Below are positions 1-9,158 of a DNA stretch of 64,000 nt, one piece after another. The stretch is from JALZVT01 sp039029135 (GTDB lineage: Bacteria > Pseudomonadota > Gammaproteobacteria > Pseudomonadales > Azotimanducaceae), in assembly GCA_039029135.1 (NCBI GenBank), contig JBCCGT010000002.1, forward strand, positions 289,443 to 353,442. The letters run 5' to 3'. The notes below the pieces were generated by a model. The model saw only the letters and a list, made by a program, of their open reading frames with translations. It made no database searches and was not told where the DNA came from. The position numbers were made by a program, and so were the translations under genes. Every line of letters starts with the position of its first letter. Positions within the stretch are counted from its first letter, which is position 1.

Positions 1-141
1 CGGGGTCGTCATCTCCGCCCAGCCCGCCTCGTCCGCGCGAAACAACAGTTCGAGCCCCAATACCTCCTGAAACCAGGCGATGGATTCGTCCAGGTTGGTG
101 ACAGAACTGGCGAGCGTGATATCTCCCTTGAAGTCCGGCAT
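1..141 (-). CDS. VOC (glyoxalase/bleomycin resistance) family protein, 5' part only
   Basis: The N-terminal 47 residues of a minus-strand gene that runs off the left edge of the window; the ATG is at 141-139. The visible part (DITLASSVTNLDESIAWFQE, then VLGLELLF) is the first beta-alpha-beta module of the vicinal oxygen chelate fold, where a strand is followed by a helix carrying a W-F/Y pair and then a Gly-Leu. Members are metal-dependent glyoxalases, dioxygenases or resistance proteins; the substrate cannot be told. It is divergent from the HxlR-type regulator that starts at 281, so that regulator may control it. Confidence 0.7.
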   Translation of the reverse strand, partial: MPDFKGDITLASSVTNLDESIAWFQEVLGLELLFRADEAGWAEMTTP

Positions 142-177
142 GTGTGCGTCCTCTTGCGTTGGCTCTATGTGTTGCTT

Positions 178-213
178 TCGTGCGTCGCGGTCGTGCGTTG
201 CGGTCGTGCGTTG
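178..213. repeat. 13-bp tandem repeat in the VOC/HxlR intergenic region
   Basis: The unit TCGTGCGTTGCGG occurs at 191-203, with one mismatch at 178-190, and a partial third copy follows at 204-213. It lies between two divergent genes. It could be a repeated binding site for the adjacent HxlR regulator or simple slippage; nothing in the sequence decides between these. Confidence 0.5.
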
Positions 214-280
214 TTCGACGTCACTCAGAAAAGTATACTCACCCGATCGCAGATGCAACGATTCATTCGTTGGAGGTTAG

Positions 281-796
281 TTGGAGGTCTTCCACAAACG
301 CTGGCACCTGCGCGTCCTTGCGTTCCTGCACCAGCACCACGGCGCCCGGTTCGTGGAGTTCGGTCCGGCGCTCGGCATCAGCGCGGATTCGCTAACGCGA
401 GCGCTGCAGGAATTGCAGGACGCGGGCTGGGTGATGCGCAATCCGGGCTACGGGCATCCGCTGCGCCCGGAGTACGTGCTCACCGAACGCGCGACGGCGC
501 TGGCGGCGCAGTGCGCGCGCTTTGCCGCCTTGATTAGCGATCTCGGCGCCGGCCGCGCGGTCTATCACAAGTGGAGTGTTCCAGTGATCGTGACGATCGA
601 CGGCGGCATCGCGCGTTTCAACGCCTTGAAGCAGACGCTCGCCATCACACCGCGCGCGCTGCAACAGTCGCTGCAGCGCCTGGCGGATACGCGGCTGGTG
701 ACGGACGGCGATGGCTACGCGTTAACAACGCCGGGCGCAAAGATCGCCACCCTTGCCAATCGGGTACTCGTGCAGCACGCCGCGCCCGGAGGCTGA
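281..796 (+). CDS. Tandem-domain HxlR-type winged-helix regulator
   Basis: A predicted DNA-binding transcription regulator of 171 aa. Residues about 5-75 match the HxlR winged helix (H-K-R-W-H-L-R-V-L, then ISADSLTRALQELQDAGWV, then EYVLTERA). Residues about 94-160 look like a second copy (YHKWSVPVIV, then ITPRALQQSLQRLADTRLV, then YALTTPGA). Usual HxlR proteins have one such domain and work as dimers, so this one may act as a built-in pseudo-dimer. The start chosen is TTG at 281 because GGAGG lies at 272-276; no in-frame ATG occurs nearby. HxlR proteins often respond to aldehydes or oxidants and control divergent enzymes, which fits the VOC gene on the other side. Confidence 0.75.
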   Translation: MEVFHKRWHLRVLAFLHQHHGARFVEFGPALGISADSLTRALQELQDAGWVMRNPGYGHPLRPEYVLTERATALAAQCARFAALISDLGAGRAVYHKWSVPVIVTIDGGIARFNALKQTLAITPRALQQSLQRLADTRLVTDGDGYALTTPGAKIATLANRVLVQHAAPGG

Positions 797-882
797 GCGG
801 ATCGCCAGCCGAGCGCTATCGCGCGAGGAAACCTCCGAACGAGTCTCATAGACTCAGCGCGCGACGCTTGTTCAGAGGTTCG

Positions 883-2877
883 CTAGCCCGTCGCGCCTTG
901 CTCGTTCGCTCGCCTCCCGAACGCCAACACCAGCAGCAGCGACCCAGACAGCAACAGGACCGCCAGCGCCAGCGCCCGATAGCCCGGCGCGAGATAGTCG
1001 ATCACGGTGAACGGACCCGCGAAACCCGCGATCAGCCAGATTCCCACGGGAGTAAAGAAAAATAGCCAACCGAGCGTCCCCGCCACCGCAACGCTCAGCG
1101 CAACGACCCAGCGCCACGATTGACGGAACAGGACGAAGCCGCCACCGCGCAGCAGCGCCAACAGGAACAGAAGTAGACAAAAGCCGGCGCCGATCGCTGC
1201 GCCGGTGGTCGCCGTCGACAGCCGCCGGGTCGTCCGCGCCTCGGCCTCGCCGCGCTCCGCGCAGCCGGCCTGCACGAACGCGCCGCCATACTCGCGATCC
1301 CAGAAACACAGCAAGTCGGCCGTCAGCCTGCCACCGCTTTCCGAATTGGTCAGCACGACCAGCCCGTCGCCGCTCGCAGGTACGAAGCTGAGCTGCGCCT
1401 TCCAGCCGAAGTTGCTGCCGCCGTGACCGATCAGCTCGCCATCTGCGCCGCTGACGAAGAAGCCCAGGCCAATGTCCATGCCTGGCCTGGCCGCGGCAAC
1501 GCCGACGTGCATGCTCTCCACGATAGTTCGATCGAGCACTGGGTTCCGGGCCATGTTGGCCAGCGCGAACCGCGCGAGGTCGCTAGCGCTCGTATGCAGA
1601 TTCGCGGCCGCCTGGGCGCGAAAGCGATGATGGGGAATCTCGTTCAATCGTTGGCCGTGCGGCGTGGCGAGTCGATCGCGCAGCGCGGCCGTCGGCTCGA
1701 AGCTCGTCTCAGACATACCGAGCGGCCGGAACAGGGCGCGCGCGGCGTAGTCGGCAAAACTCTCGCCGGTCACCTCTTCCACCAGCAGCTGCAGCAGGGT
1801 GTACCCCCCGCCGGAGTAGCTGAACCCCTGCCCCGGCGGCTGCATCAGGTGGACCGCGCCGGCGCCGCCGGTGGCGCCGTTAAGAGACGCCACCAATTCC
1901 GGCAGCGCCTCGTCTTCGCGAAAACCCGGATAGCCCCCCAGCGACAGCCCGGCCGTGTGCGACAGCAGCCGACGCACCGTGACGCCCTCGGCGTCGAACG
2001 AAGACGCGGGAATCTGCCAACGCGTCAGCCGCTCGCCGACCGGGTGATCGAGCGCGAGCCGGGCTTCGCTGACCAGGCGCATGACCGCCCACGCGGCGAC
2101 CGGTTTGGAAACGGAGGCCACCTGAAACAAATCATCGCGCGTCAACGCCTCACCAGTCGCCACGGACCGAACGCCCAGATAGTGCTCCTCCGCAATCGCG
2201 CCAGCTTCGATGCGCACGACGGCGGCACCGGCTACCTGATGTCGAGCAAGCAGCGTCAGCGCCACCCCGCGCAGGGCGCTGCCACCCGGAAACGCCGCAC
2301 TGGCAGCGAACGCACGAAAGCCGGCCGTCATCGCGCGAGCACAGTCGGCCGGCGTGCCGCTGGCCTGCGAGAAGTTTTGGCACGGCCCCGTCATCACCTC
2401 TGGCCTGTTGCGCATCACCCATTCGCGCGCCTGATGATAGATGGGCTGATCGTTGGAACTGGTTTCAACCCGCGCGATCGCGTCGCCCGCAAAAGTCAGC
2501 GTGAAGCTGTCGGTGACGTTGAAACCGGTTTGCAGCGCTAGGACCGGGTCGTCCTGTACGCGCACATCACAGCGAATCTGTGCGCCGCTCTCCTGGCGGC
2601 AGGGCGTGCGCTCAAGCACGCGGTAGTTTCCGCCCTGCGCCCAACCCTGATAGTACAGTACCGAATCTTGAGACTCGGCCGCCCCGACCAGCATCGCGCC
2701 CAGCCGGTCAGGGTCAAACGAATAAAACGCATCGATAAATCGATCGGCCTCGGCCAGACGAGCGTCCGCTAACTCGGGCGCGTCCTGCGCGTGCACGGGC
2801 GACAGCAAGGTCGCGAGGCACACACACGAAAAGTTCCGGAAGCGGTCGCAGAACGCTCGCATCCCTGCCAGTGTCAT
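883..2877 (-). CDS. Secreted/membrane serine hydrolase (class C beta-lactamase fold) with C-terminal membrane helices
   Basis: A 664-aa predicted envelope protein. Residues 1-30 form a signal sequence ending in PVHAQ. Residues about 35-165 look like an NTF2/SnoaL-type domain with two cysteine pairs. The beta-lactamase-like region starts near 200 and has the S-x-x-K motif (Ser255-Lys258), LLSHTAGL near 305 and Y354-S-G as the second motif, all typical of the esterase/D-aminopeptidase branch. Residues about 550-655 hold three hydrophobic helices. The start at 2877 is preferred over an upstream in-frame ATG (2961) because GGAGAG lies just before it and the signal peptide then begins cleanly. It is divergent from the hydrolase at 2977. 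Substrate unknown; beta-lactam resistance should not be assumed. Confidence 0.8.
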   Translation of the reverse strand: MTLAGMRAFCDRFRNFSCVCLATLLSPVHAQDAPELADARLAEADRFIDAFYSFDPDRLGAMLVGAAESQDSVLYYQGWAQGGNYRVLERTPCRQESGAQIRCDVRVQDDPVLALQTGFNVTDSFTLTFAGDAIARVETSSNDQPIYHQAREWVMRNRPEVMTGPCQNFSQASGTPADCARAMTAGFRAFAASAAFPGGSALRGVALTLLARHQVAGAAVVRIEAGAIAEEHYLGVRSVATGEALTRDDLFQVASVSKPVAAWAVMRLVSEARLALDHPVGERLTRWQIPASSFDAEGVTVRRLLSHTAGLSLGGYPGFREDEALPELVASLNGATGGAGAVHLMQPPGQGFSYSGGGYTLLQLLVEEVTGESFADYAARALFRPLGMSETSFEPTAALRDRLATPHGQRLNEIPHHRFRAQAAANLHTSASDLARFALANMARNPVLDRTIVESMHVGVAAARPGMDIGLGFFVSGADGELIGHGGSNFGWKAQLSFVPASGDGLVVLTNSESGGRLTADLLCFWDREYGGAFVQAGCAERGEAEARTTRRLSTATTGAAIGAGFCLLLFLLALLRGGGFVLFRQSWRWVVALSVAVAGTLGWLFFFTPVGIWLIAGFAGPFTVIDYLAPGYRALALAVLLLSGSLLLVLAFGRRANEQGATG

Positions 2878-2976
2878 CGTTGCTCTCCGTCGTCGAGGGG
2901 ATGCGCCACCGGGTAGGCGAATGGCGTACAACAGACGATACAATACAAGTCCGCCGGGCACGCAAGGAGGCTAGCC

Positions 2977-4329
2977 ATGACCGCACGAACACGACGTCTC
3001 ACGTTGGTGGCGATCGCGCTGGCGACGGCACTGGTGCTGTTCGTCTTCAGCACGCAGACCGAGCCCTATCACACGAACGCCACCCGCATCGGCGACTGTG
3101 TCGGCGCGGCGTCCAGCTCTCCATCCTGTCGAATGGCGGTATACCAAGATCACGGCGACTTCGACGTCGCGTTCGCCGAATACACGGATCGCGGCAACGC
3201 ACAGGATGCGCGACGCATTGAAGCCGTACTGGCGCAGATCGGCGCCCGCGCCGCACCCGACGCGAACGGCGCGGTCGTCATCACCTTCATCCACGGTTGG
3301 AAGCACAACGCGCACGAGGAAGACTCGAACCTCGTCGACTTCAAGAAGATTCTGGCCGGGCTGGCTGCTGCCGGCGTGACCGGCGAGCGACGCCTGATCG
3401 GCCTTTATGTCGGCTGGCGCGGCGAGAGCCTCGATCTGCGATGGGCCAACAACCTCACGTTCTGGGATCGCAAGCAGGTAGCGGAAGAAGTCGGGCGTGG
3501 CGGCGTCACCAGGCTGCTGCTGGAACTCGACCGCATCGACGCCGCGCGCGACGACAACATACTCGTCGTCATCGGTCACAGCTTCGGCGGCGCGATCACC
3601 CTGTCAGCTCTGAGCGACGTACTCACCGGGCGCGTCGTGCAGCGTACCGCGCGACGTCGCTACGCGGCTTCCATCGCCGACGGCATCATCGTGCTGAATC
3701 CCGCGATCGAGGCCAATCAGGCCCTGCACCTGGTCGAAGCGGCGCTAGAGGAGGACTACCGGCCCGAGCAGCATCCGCTGTTCGTCTCGATCAGCAGCGA
3801 TGCGGACCGGGCGACGCACTGGGTCTTCCCCGCCGGACAGACCGTTGGCCTGCTGCTGACGTGGCGGCAGAGCGATCTGACCCGCAGCTATCTCGTGGAT
3901 CGCACCCAGCCGGGCGTGCCGCAGGTTCTGAAGGAGGAGCATCTGGATGCGACGACGGTCGGCAACTTCGCCCCTTTCCTGACGCATCGCATGACGTTCA
4001 ACGACACCGATTCAGAGCCGACCATCGAGCTTGCGGCGTGCGAGACGGTACCCCAGGCGTGCGAACCGCACGGCTGGACCACGCTCGGTGGCCAGCCGAC
4101 GATCGATCCCAAGCCCGCGAACTTTCCGCTCTTCTTCATCAAGACCGACGCGTCCGTTATGAACGGACACAACGACATCTTCAATCCGAAAATGCAGGCG
4201 TTCCTGCAGATATTGATCGATGACGTGGTCGCGCGCGGCGGCGCTGCGAAGCCAGCGCCGTCGATCCTGCGCCAGCCCGAGCAGGCGGGGCGGCGCGCGA
4301 CCCAGACCTACCGGAGCTTAGAGCCGTAA
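2977..4329 (+). CDS. Membrane-anchored alpha/beta hydrolase (esterase/lipase-like)
   Basis: A 450-aa protein with one N-terminal hydrophobic segment (residues 8-26) that serves as signal anchor or signal peptide. The alpha/beta-hydrolase fold is shown by the oxyanion-loop sequence ITFIHGW (about 102-108) and the nucleophile elbow G200-H-S-F-G-G with Ser202. A likely catalytic His lies in the C-terminal SVMNGHNDIF stretch. AAGGAGG at 2964-2970 fixes the start. No substrate can be given; it appears to be a lone gene, convergent with the selenoprotein gene downstream. Confidence 0.8.
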   Translation: MTARTRRLTLVAIALATALVLFVFSTQTEPYHTNATRIGDCVGAASSSPSCRMAVYQDHGDFDVAFAEYTDRGNAQDARRIEAVLAQIGARAAPDANGAVVITFIHGWKHNAHEEDSNLVDFKKILAGLAAAGVTGERRLIGLYVGWRGESLDLRWANNLTFWDRKQVAEEVGRGGVTRLLLELDRIDAARDDNILVVIGHSFGGAITLSALSDVLTGRVVQRTARRRYAASIADGIIVLNPAIEANQALHLVEAALEEDYRPEQHPLFVSISSDADRATHWVFPAGQTVGLLLTWRQSDLTRSYLVDRTQPGVPQVLKEEHLDATTVGNFAPFLTHRMTFNDTDSEPTIELAACETVPQACEPHGWTTLGGQPTIDPKPANFPLFFIKTDASVMNGHNDIFNPKMQAFLQILIDDVVARGGAAKPAPSILRQPEQAGRRATQTYRSLEP

Positions 4330-4365
4330 CCCGCACCGGCCGGGCGACAAACCCGACTGCAGCGA

Positions 4366-5547
4366 CTAGCGACGCACCATACGGCGAATGAGCGTCGGTC
4401 CGAGGTAGCGACCGAGCATGCGCTTAACAAACCCAACACGAGGGGTTTCGGCAGCGCTACCAAAGTCGTTGACGCCGATTTCTTCGCGCAGGTCTGCGGT
4501 CATCACCGCAACCGGCTCATCGAGCGGTATTCCCGTGCCATCGGCCATGCGCACCATGCGCTGAAAATTGCCGATCACAGCGGCGGCGTCGACCAACTCC
4601 TCCGCGCCCAGCTCGTCCACTACGGCCTGGCGGGCCGCCGGCAGCGCGTCCGGGTTGTTGAGCGCCGCCTCGACCAGATCGATGAGCTGTTTGTCCCCCG
4701 GAACGCCCGCAGTGACCGCGTTGCCCTGCGTGATGGCCTTCAGATCGACCGCATCGTCCGACTGTGTGCTCACACGGAGCATCATGGCGTGCGAGCTGGT
4801 TCAGTAGAAACAGTCGTTGATAGCCGACACGCGACCGGCGACCAGTTCGATCTGCGGGCGTGTCAGCGCGCGGTCGGTCTCGGCTGCCGGGTCGCGGATG
4901 ACCGCCATGGGCAGATACTGCGCGGACGACAGGCGCTTGAACAGGCGCAGGCCGTCGGGAACCAGGCTGAGACAGCGCAGCACATTGGCGACCACGGGTA
5001 TGCCTTCGTACAGGTCGGCATCCTGTTCGGCGAGCCGGCCTGCGGGAATGGTTGGGATCCAGGCGCCCTCGAGGCGCGCCGCCTCGGGCCGATAGCGGCT
5101 CGGCAATCCGGGCTGGGGCTCTGGCAGGGGTTCCGGCTCAAACCCCAGCGTAGCGTTAAAGCTGTCGATACACAGGGTCGCGACCACAACGGACAGCAGC
5201 TCGACGTAGTGCGCGTCCGTCAACTGATCGTCGAACTGAGCGACGAGAAAAGTCCTGGTGAGGCGCGAGGCGTCGGTGGTCAAGCGATGCACCAGATCGA
5301 CCGCGCGGGCGGAAAGCACGTCGGTCGCGGCGTGCTCCTCCTCGTCACCGTAGGGCGACAGTGCGGCTTTGCGACGCGCACAGAGCGGACAGGTCGCGGC
5401 CGCGCGCACCTCCGCAGCAATCGCCACGCGTTCTTCCGCCGTCCACCAGGTTCCGGCGCTGCCAATCTGCTGCCAGGCGAAACGATAGGCGTCTGCCAGC
5501 TCGGCGCGAATCGGAAACGGCGAGTTGGAGTATACGAACGGTCTCAT
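4366..5547 (-). CDS. AhpD-like alkylhydroperoxidase-related selenoprotein (TGA read as Sec249)
   Basis: A 393-aa protein if the in-frame TGA at 4803-4801 is read as selenocysteine. Before the TGA the frame reads VSAINDCFY and after it TSSHAMMLRV, so the motif is C-x-x-U-x-x-x-H. AhpD/CMD-family peroxidases have C-x-x-C-x-x-x-H here, the second Cys being the peroxidatic one, so Sec replaces exactly that residue. The 144 codons after the TGA stay open and read as the rest of the fold. The ATG at 5547 has GGGAGG 7 nt upstream. A second CPLC motif lies near residue 62. A stem-loop follows the TGA (4768-4796). AhpD-related selenoproteins are a known family; the normal partner reductant is not identified here. 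A caller ignoring Sec would report a 248-aa gene plus a false 139-aa gene from 4785. Confidence 0.9.
4768..4796 (-). promoter_or_regulatory. Candidate bacterial SECIS of the AhpD-like selenoprotein mRNA
   Basis: Starting 5 nt past the minus-strand TGA, GCUCGCAC pairs with GUGUGAGC (8 bp, one G-U) around a 13-nt loop that begins with G. The loop can shorten by G-C/C-G pairing inside it. Bacterial SECIS elements sit in the coding region right after UGA and carry G at the start of the apical loop. The distance from UGA to the loop, 12-14 nt, is slightly short against the known examples. Confidence 0.65.
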
Positions 5548-5684
5548 CGGACACCTCCCAGACATGCTCGCAGCGAGTCTCAACCCAGATGCACGCGTGC
5601 GCAAGCGCGCCGATCGCGAAGATCGTTGCAAGCCGCCGAGCGGCCCGCCTATGCTGACCGCGAATACACGACGGAGATGGAGCG

Positions 5685-7559
5685 ATGGTACGCCGCGTAG
5701 CCCTGACGCTGCTGTGTATGGCCGGACTGGCATGCACCGCATCAACACCGACAACGACGTTTGAGGTCGACGTACCCACCGGCGAACCCGCGCCGTGGAC
5801 CAGCCTCGCGCCGCAAGACGATCCGCAGGACTTTCACTTCGTCGTCGTCAGCGACCGAACCGGCGGCCACCGCCCGGGCGTGTTCAAGGGCGCTATGGGC
5901 AAGATCAATCTGCTGGCGCCGGCGTTCGTGGTCAGCGTCGGCGATCTGATCGAGGGCTACACCGACAACCAGGCCCGTATCGACGCCGAGTGGGACGAGA
6001 TGGAGGGTTTCGTCGAACAGCTCGAGGCGCCGTTTTTCTACGCCGCCGGCAACCACGACATGAACAACGCCGTGATGGCCAACACCTGGCAGCGCCGCTT
6101 CGGCCCGTCGTTCTACAAGTTCGAATACAAGGAGGTGCTGTTTGTCGTACTGAATTCAGAGCTGTTCGGCATGGTCGGCGCACCGGACACGCCGCTCCCG
6201 GGTCCCTGGACACAGGCGCAGCAGATGGCGTTCGTCGAAGACACCCTGACCGCCCACACGGACGCGCGCTGGACCATCGTGCTGCTGCACCAGCCGCTGT
6301 GGGACTCGCGCGAGATCGACGCCGACTGGCTGCAGATCGAAGAGTGGCTGGGCGAGCGCCGCTACACCGTGTTCGCGGGGCACTTTCACCAATACGCGAA
6401 GCGCCAGCGGCACGATCGCAATTACATCACGCTGGCGACGACCGGCGGCGGCAGCGGCCTGCGCGGCACGCCGTTCGGCGAGTTCGATCACGTCGCCTGG
6501 ATCACCATGCGCGAGGACGGACCGCTCATCGCCAACCTCCTGCTCGAAGGCATTCAGGATGAAGACGTATCGACGCCGGAACTCGCCGGCCGGGCACAGG
6601 AGATCACCGCCGCGATCCGCACGCAGCCCGCGCTCGGCCAGGGCGCAACCTTCCGCAGCGCCACTCAGCGGATCAGCGTCAGCAATCCGACCGACGGCGT
6701 CGTGCGATACGCGCCGCTGGTATCAAAGGCCGGCAACTTCGCGGTCGACGGACTGCGCGCAGTCGCGCTCGAACCCGGCGAGAGCACGACGCTCGCGCTG
6801 TCGCTGTCCGCCGACGAGCCGACCCCGTACCGCGATCTCGTCGCCGCAGAGCTGACGTGGCGGGTCGACGCCGGGATCGGCGAGCTGTCGACCCGGACAC
6901 CGGTGCTGCCGCTGACACGCCATCCGCTGCCGAGACGGGACGACGCGCCCAGCATCGACGGCGACCTCGGCGATTGGCGTGACCTGCCCTATCGCGTCGA
7001 CAGGCAGGGCGACATCGCGACACCGGAGTTCGCGGCGGCGGATCTGTCGTATCGGTTCGCCGTCGCCGAAGACGCGGAGGCACTCTACGTGGCCGTCACC
7101 GTGATCGACGACGAGGTGTTGATCGAACCCGGCGCGCTTGCGCGAGATCAGGATGCGATCACGCTAAGCGTCGACGTGCGCGACGACGCGGCGCGCAACC
7201 GCAGCATGGGCGTGGGCGAGGCGGTGCTGGGCGGCGACATGGCGCAGCTTGCGATGCTGATCAAATCCGTGGGTGCTGCGAGCCCCGATCGGCTGCTCGG
7301 TTTCATGGACGAGACCCTTGCCGTCAGCGGCGCCGCGGTCGTCAGGACCGATCGCGGCTACGACGCCGAGTTCGCGATCCCCCTCACATACATCAATAAC
7401 AAGGCTGGACGCGACGACTGGACGGTGGCGCGCATCGCGGTCTCGGTTTACGACAAGGACAGCGGCGATCACGCGCCCGCGACGCTGCACTGGCAGCCCT
7501 ATCGATATGGCGCGGGTGCGATGCCTTGGACGCACACGTTCCAGCGAGCTTCGCGGTAG
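5685..7559 (+). CDS. Lipoprotein metallophosphoesterase with C-terminal CBM9-like domain
   Basis: A 624-aa exported protein. The N-terminus is a signal peptide with a probable lipobox (LLCMAGLAC, Cys17). The calcineurin-like phosphoesterase signature is complete: VVSDRTGG (about 48-55), GDLIEG, AGNHDM, LLHQP and AGHFHQY, giving the Asp/His/Asn ligands for two metals. Residues from about 420 (SIDGDLGDWRDLPYRV, ending in an LHWQPYR-like strand) resemble the beta-sandwich found in CBM9/DOMON-like carbohydrate- or heme-binding modules. It therefore probably cleaves a phosphoester at the cell surface while bound to a glycan. It is divergent from the selenoprotein gene and convergent with the PepSY gene. 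Confidence 0.85.
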   Translation: MVRRVALTLLCMAGLACTASTPTTTFEVDVPTGEPAPWTSLAPQDDPQDFHFVVVSDRTGGHRPGVFKGAMGKINLLAPAFVVSVGDLIEGYTDNQARIDAEWDEMEGFVEQLEAPFFYAAGNHDMNNAVMANTWQRRFGPSFYKFEYKEVLFVVLNSELFGMVGAPDTPLPGPWTQAQQMAFVEDTLTAHTDARWTIVLLHQPLWDSREIDADWLQIEEWLGERRYTVFAGHFHQYAKRQRHDRNYITLATTGGGSGLRGTPFGEFDHVAWITMREDGPLIANLLLEGIQDEDVSTPELAGRAQEITAAIRTQPALGQGATFRSATQRISVSNPTDGVVRYAPLVSKAGNFAVDGLRAVALEPGESTTLALSLSADEPTPYRDLVAAELTWRVDAGIGELSTRTPVLPLTRHPLPRRDDAPSIDGDLGDWRDLPYRVDRQGDIATPEFAAADLSYRFAVAEDAEALYVAVTVIDDEVLIEPGALARDQDAITLSVDVRDDAARNRSMGVGEAVLGGDMAQLAMLIKSVGAASPDRLLGFMDETLAVSGAAVVRTDRGYDAEFAIPLTYINNKAGRDDWTVARIAVSVYDKDSGDHAPATLHWQPYRYGAGAMPWTHTFQRASR

Positions 7560-7577
7560 GCCAATCCTGCGTCAGAC

Positions 7578-9158
7578 TTATCTGCCGGCGTCTGCCACGG
7601 GCAGGCGCAACGGGAAACGGGCGACGATCGGCGGTGTCGCGTCCGTCCCGAAGTTGAGGCGTAGCTCCAGCGCCATTGCACCTCGGAGTTCCGCAACGGG
7701 CAGCGCCGCCCGCAGCGGCAGCCGCTGCCCCAGAAACGCCGGCCGGGTCTGCGTCGTCGCGAGCGTTGCGCCAGCGCCGTCCTGCAGCACGACTTCGACA
7801 TCGGCGATGTTCGGACGACCGGCGCGAGACGCGACGTCGATCTCCACCGCGCCGCTGATCGCGCCGGCGGCGTTCGTCACCAGCGCCGGGGTGAGCGTCA
7901 TGCCCGCGGCTTCGGCAGTCGCAAGCGGCAGCCGGTGTGGGCTCACCCGATCGTCAAGGTGCCGCTGCACGTAGGGAACGCCAGCAGCGGTGACGACGAG
8001 CAGCAGCGGCAGAAACGCATACTGCGCGGTGGTCGGCGCGCGACTCTTCAGCCGCCGCCAGGTCAGCCACACGCCCGTCAGGGTCAAAGACAGCATCGTG
8101 AGCCCGAATACGAACCAGATCAGCTTGGTCAACAAGCCGCCGAACGAGCCGAAGTGCAGCGGATCGGCGATCTCGTTCAGGTAGGCCGGCCAGGACAGCT
8201 CCGGCGAGCGCTGCACGCGTATCACTTCCGCGCTGACCGGATCCAGAAACACCCGGTTGGCCCGGTGCCGCACGAGCGGATCGTCCTTGCGGCCCAGCAC
8301 GGTGGACGCCTGGTCGAGCCGCAGCGAGAAGTAGATCTGGCGCGCCTCAAGCCCCGGCAGGGCCGCCTGCGCCGCCCGCACGAGCTCGCCCGCGCCGGCG
8401 GTCGGGCTCACGGGCGCGTAGCTCGCGCGCTGTTCGAGCGTCGGGCCAGGGCGCTGCGGCTCGAAGCCGTCGTCGACGATGTAGGCCACCAGCTCGGCGA
8501 AGTACCAGAAGCTGGTCGCGATGATGAGCACGAAGAACCAGATGCTCCACAGCCCCGCGGCCTTGTGAAAGTCGCCGAGGGCGACGCGCGCGCCCTTCGA
8601 AAAACGCACCCGCGTCGCGACGGTACGCCAGTTGCGAACCGTCTTCAGGCCGGTGTAGAGCGAGATGAGCAGAACCACCGCCATGGTCGTGACGAGCGGC
8701 AGCCCGATGATGCTGGGCATAAACAGATAGCGGTGCAGATCGCGAAAGAAGCGCTGCACGGTCAGCGTACCGATCGCGCCGTTCGCGGTCAGCGAGACCG
8801 GATCGATCAGCAGAAAATAGCGCCGGCCGTTTTCGTCCAGCATCGTCGCCCGGTGCGCGAGATAAGGCTCTTCGCCGAGCCCCAGCGCGCCCAGCGTATG
8901 GCCGGGCGCGGCCTCGCGCACCGCCGCCTCCAGGCGATCCCAGTCCGCGACCGCCACACCTGAGGAGGCGCGCAGTTTCGGTTCGACCAGCCAATCGATC
9001 TCGTTGGCGATGACCGCGAAGGTGCCGGTAAAGACGACCAGCAGCATGAACAGCGCGAGATTGAAGCCGAGCCAGGAGTGCAGATCGAACAGTTTGCGAC
9101 GAGCGCTGCGCTCCCGGCCGGTGGACGCGGCCGGGGTAATCTCACGGCCTGCGTTCAC
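7578..9158 (-). CDS. PepSY-associated TM-helix protein (iron-regulated membrane reductase-like)
   Basis: A 526-aa inner-membrane protein. The first membrane helix (residues 27-52, LHSWLGFNLALFMLLVVFTG) with the conserved H and G residues, further helices near 165, 200 and 365, and PepSY-like extracytoplasmic segments are characteristic of the PepSY_TM family. Such proteins are often Fur-controlled and include FoxB/PiuB-type ferric-siderophore reductases. Its GTG start overlaps the stop of the upstream TetR gene (GTGA), so the two are translationally coupled. The Fur box upstream of TetR (9900-9918) supports iron regulation. No flavin or heme motif could be proven beyond conserved His in the helices. 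Confidence 0.8.
   Translation of the reverse strand: MNAGREITPAASTGRERSARRKLFDLHSWLGFNLALFMLLVVFTGTFAVIANEIDWLVEPKLRASSGVAVADWDRLEAAVREAAPGHTLGALGLGEEPYLAHRATMLDENGRRYFLLIDPVSLTANGAIGTLTVQRFFRDLHRYLFMPSIIGLPLVTTMAVVLLISLYTGLKTVRNWRTVATRVRFSKGARVALGDFHKAAGLWSIWFFVLIIATSFWYFAELVAYIVDDGFEPQRPGPTLEQRASYAPVSPTAGAGELVRAAQAALPGLEARQIYFSLRLDQASTVLGRKDDPLVRHRANRVFLDPVSAEVIRVQRSPELSWPAYLNEIADPLHFGSFGGLLTKLIWFVFGLTMLSLTLTGVWLTWRRLKSRAPTTAQYAFLPLLLVVTAAGVPYVQRHLDDRVSPHRLPLATAEAAGMTLTPALVTNAAGAISGAVEIDVASRAGRPNIADVEVVLQDGAGATLATTQTRPAFLGQRLPLRAALPVAELRGAMALELRLNFGTDATPPIVARFPLRLPVADAGR

Noticed and set aside
4366..4785. A separate 139-aa gene starting at 4785
   Set aside because: It is in the same frame as the upstream CDS, separated only by the TGA and five sense codons, and begins in the middle of the AhpD motif; it is the 3' part of the selenoprotein.
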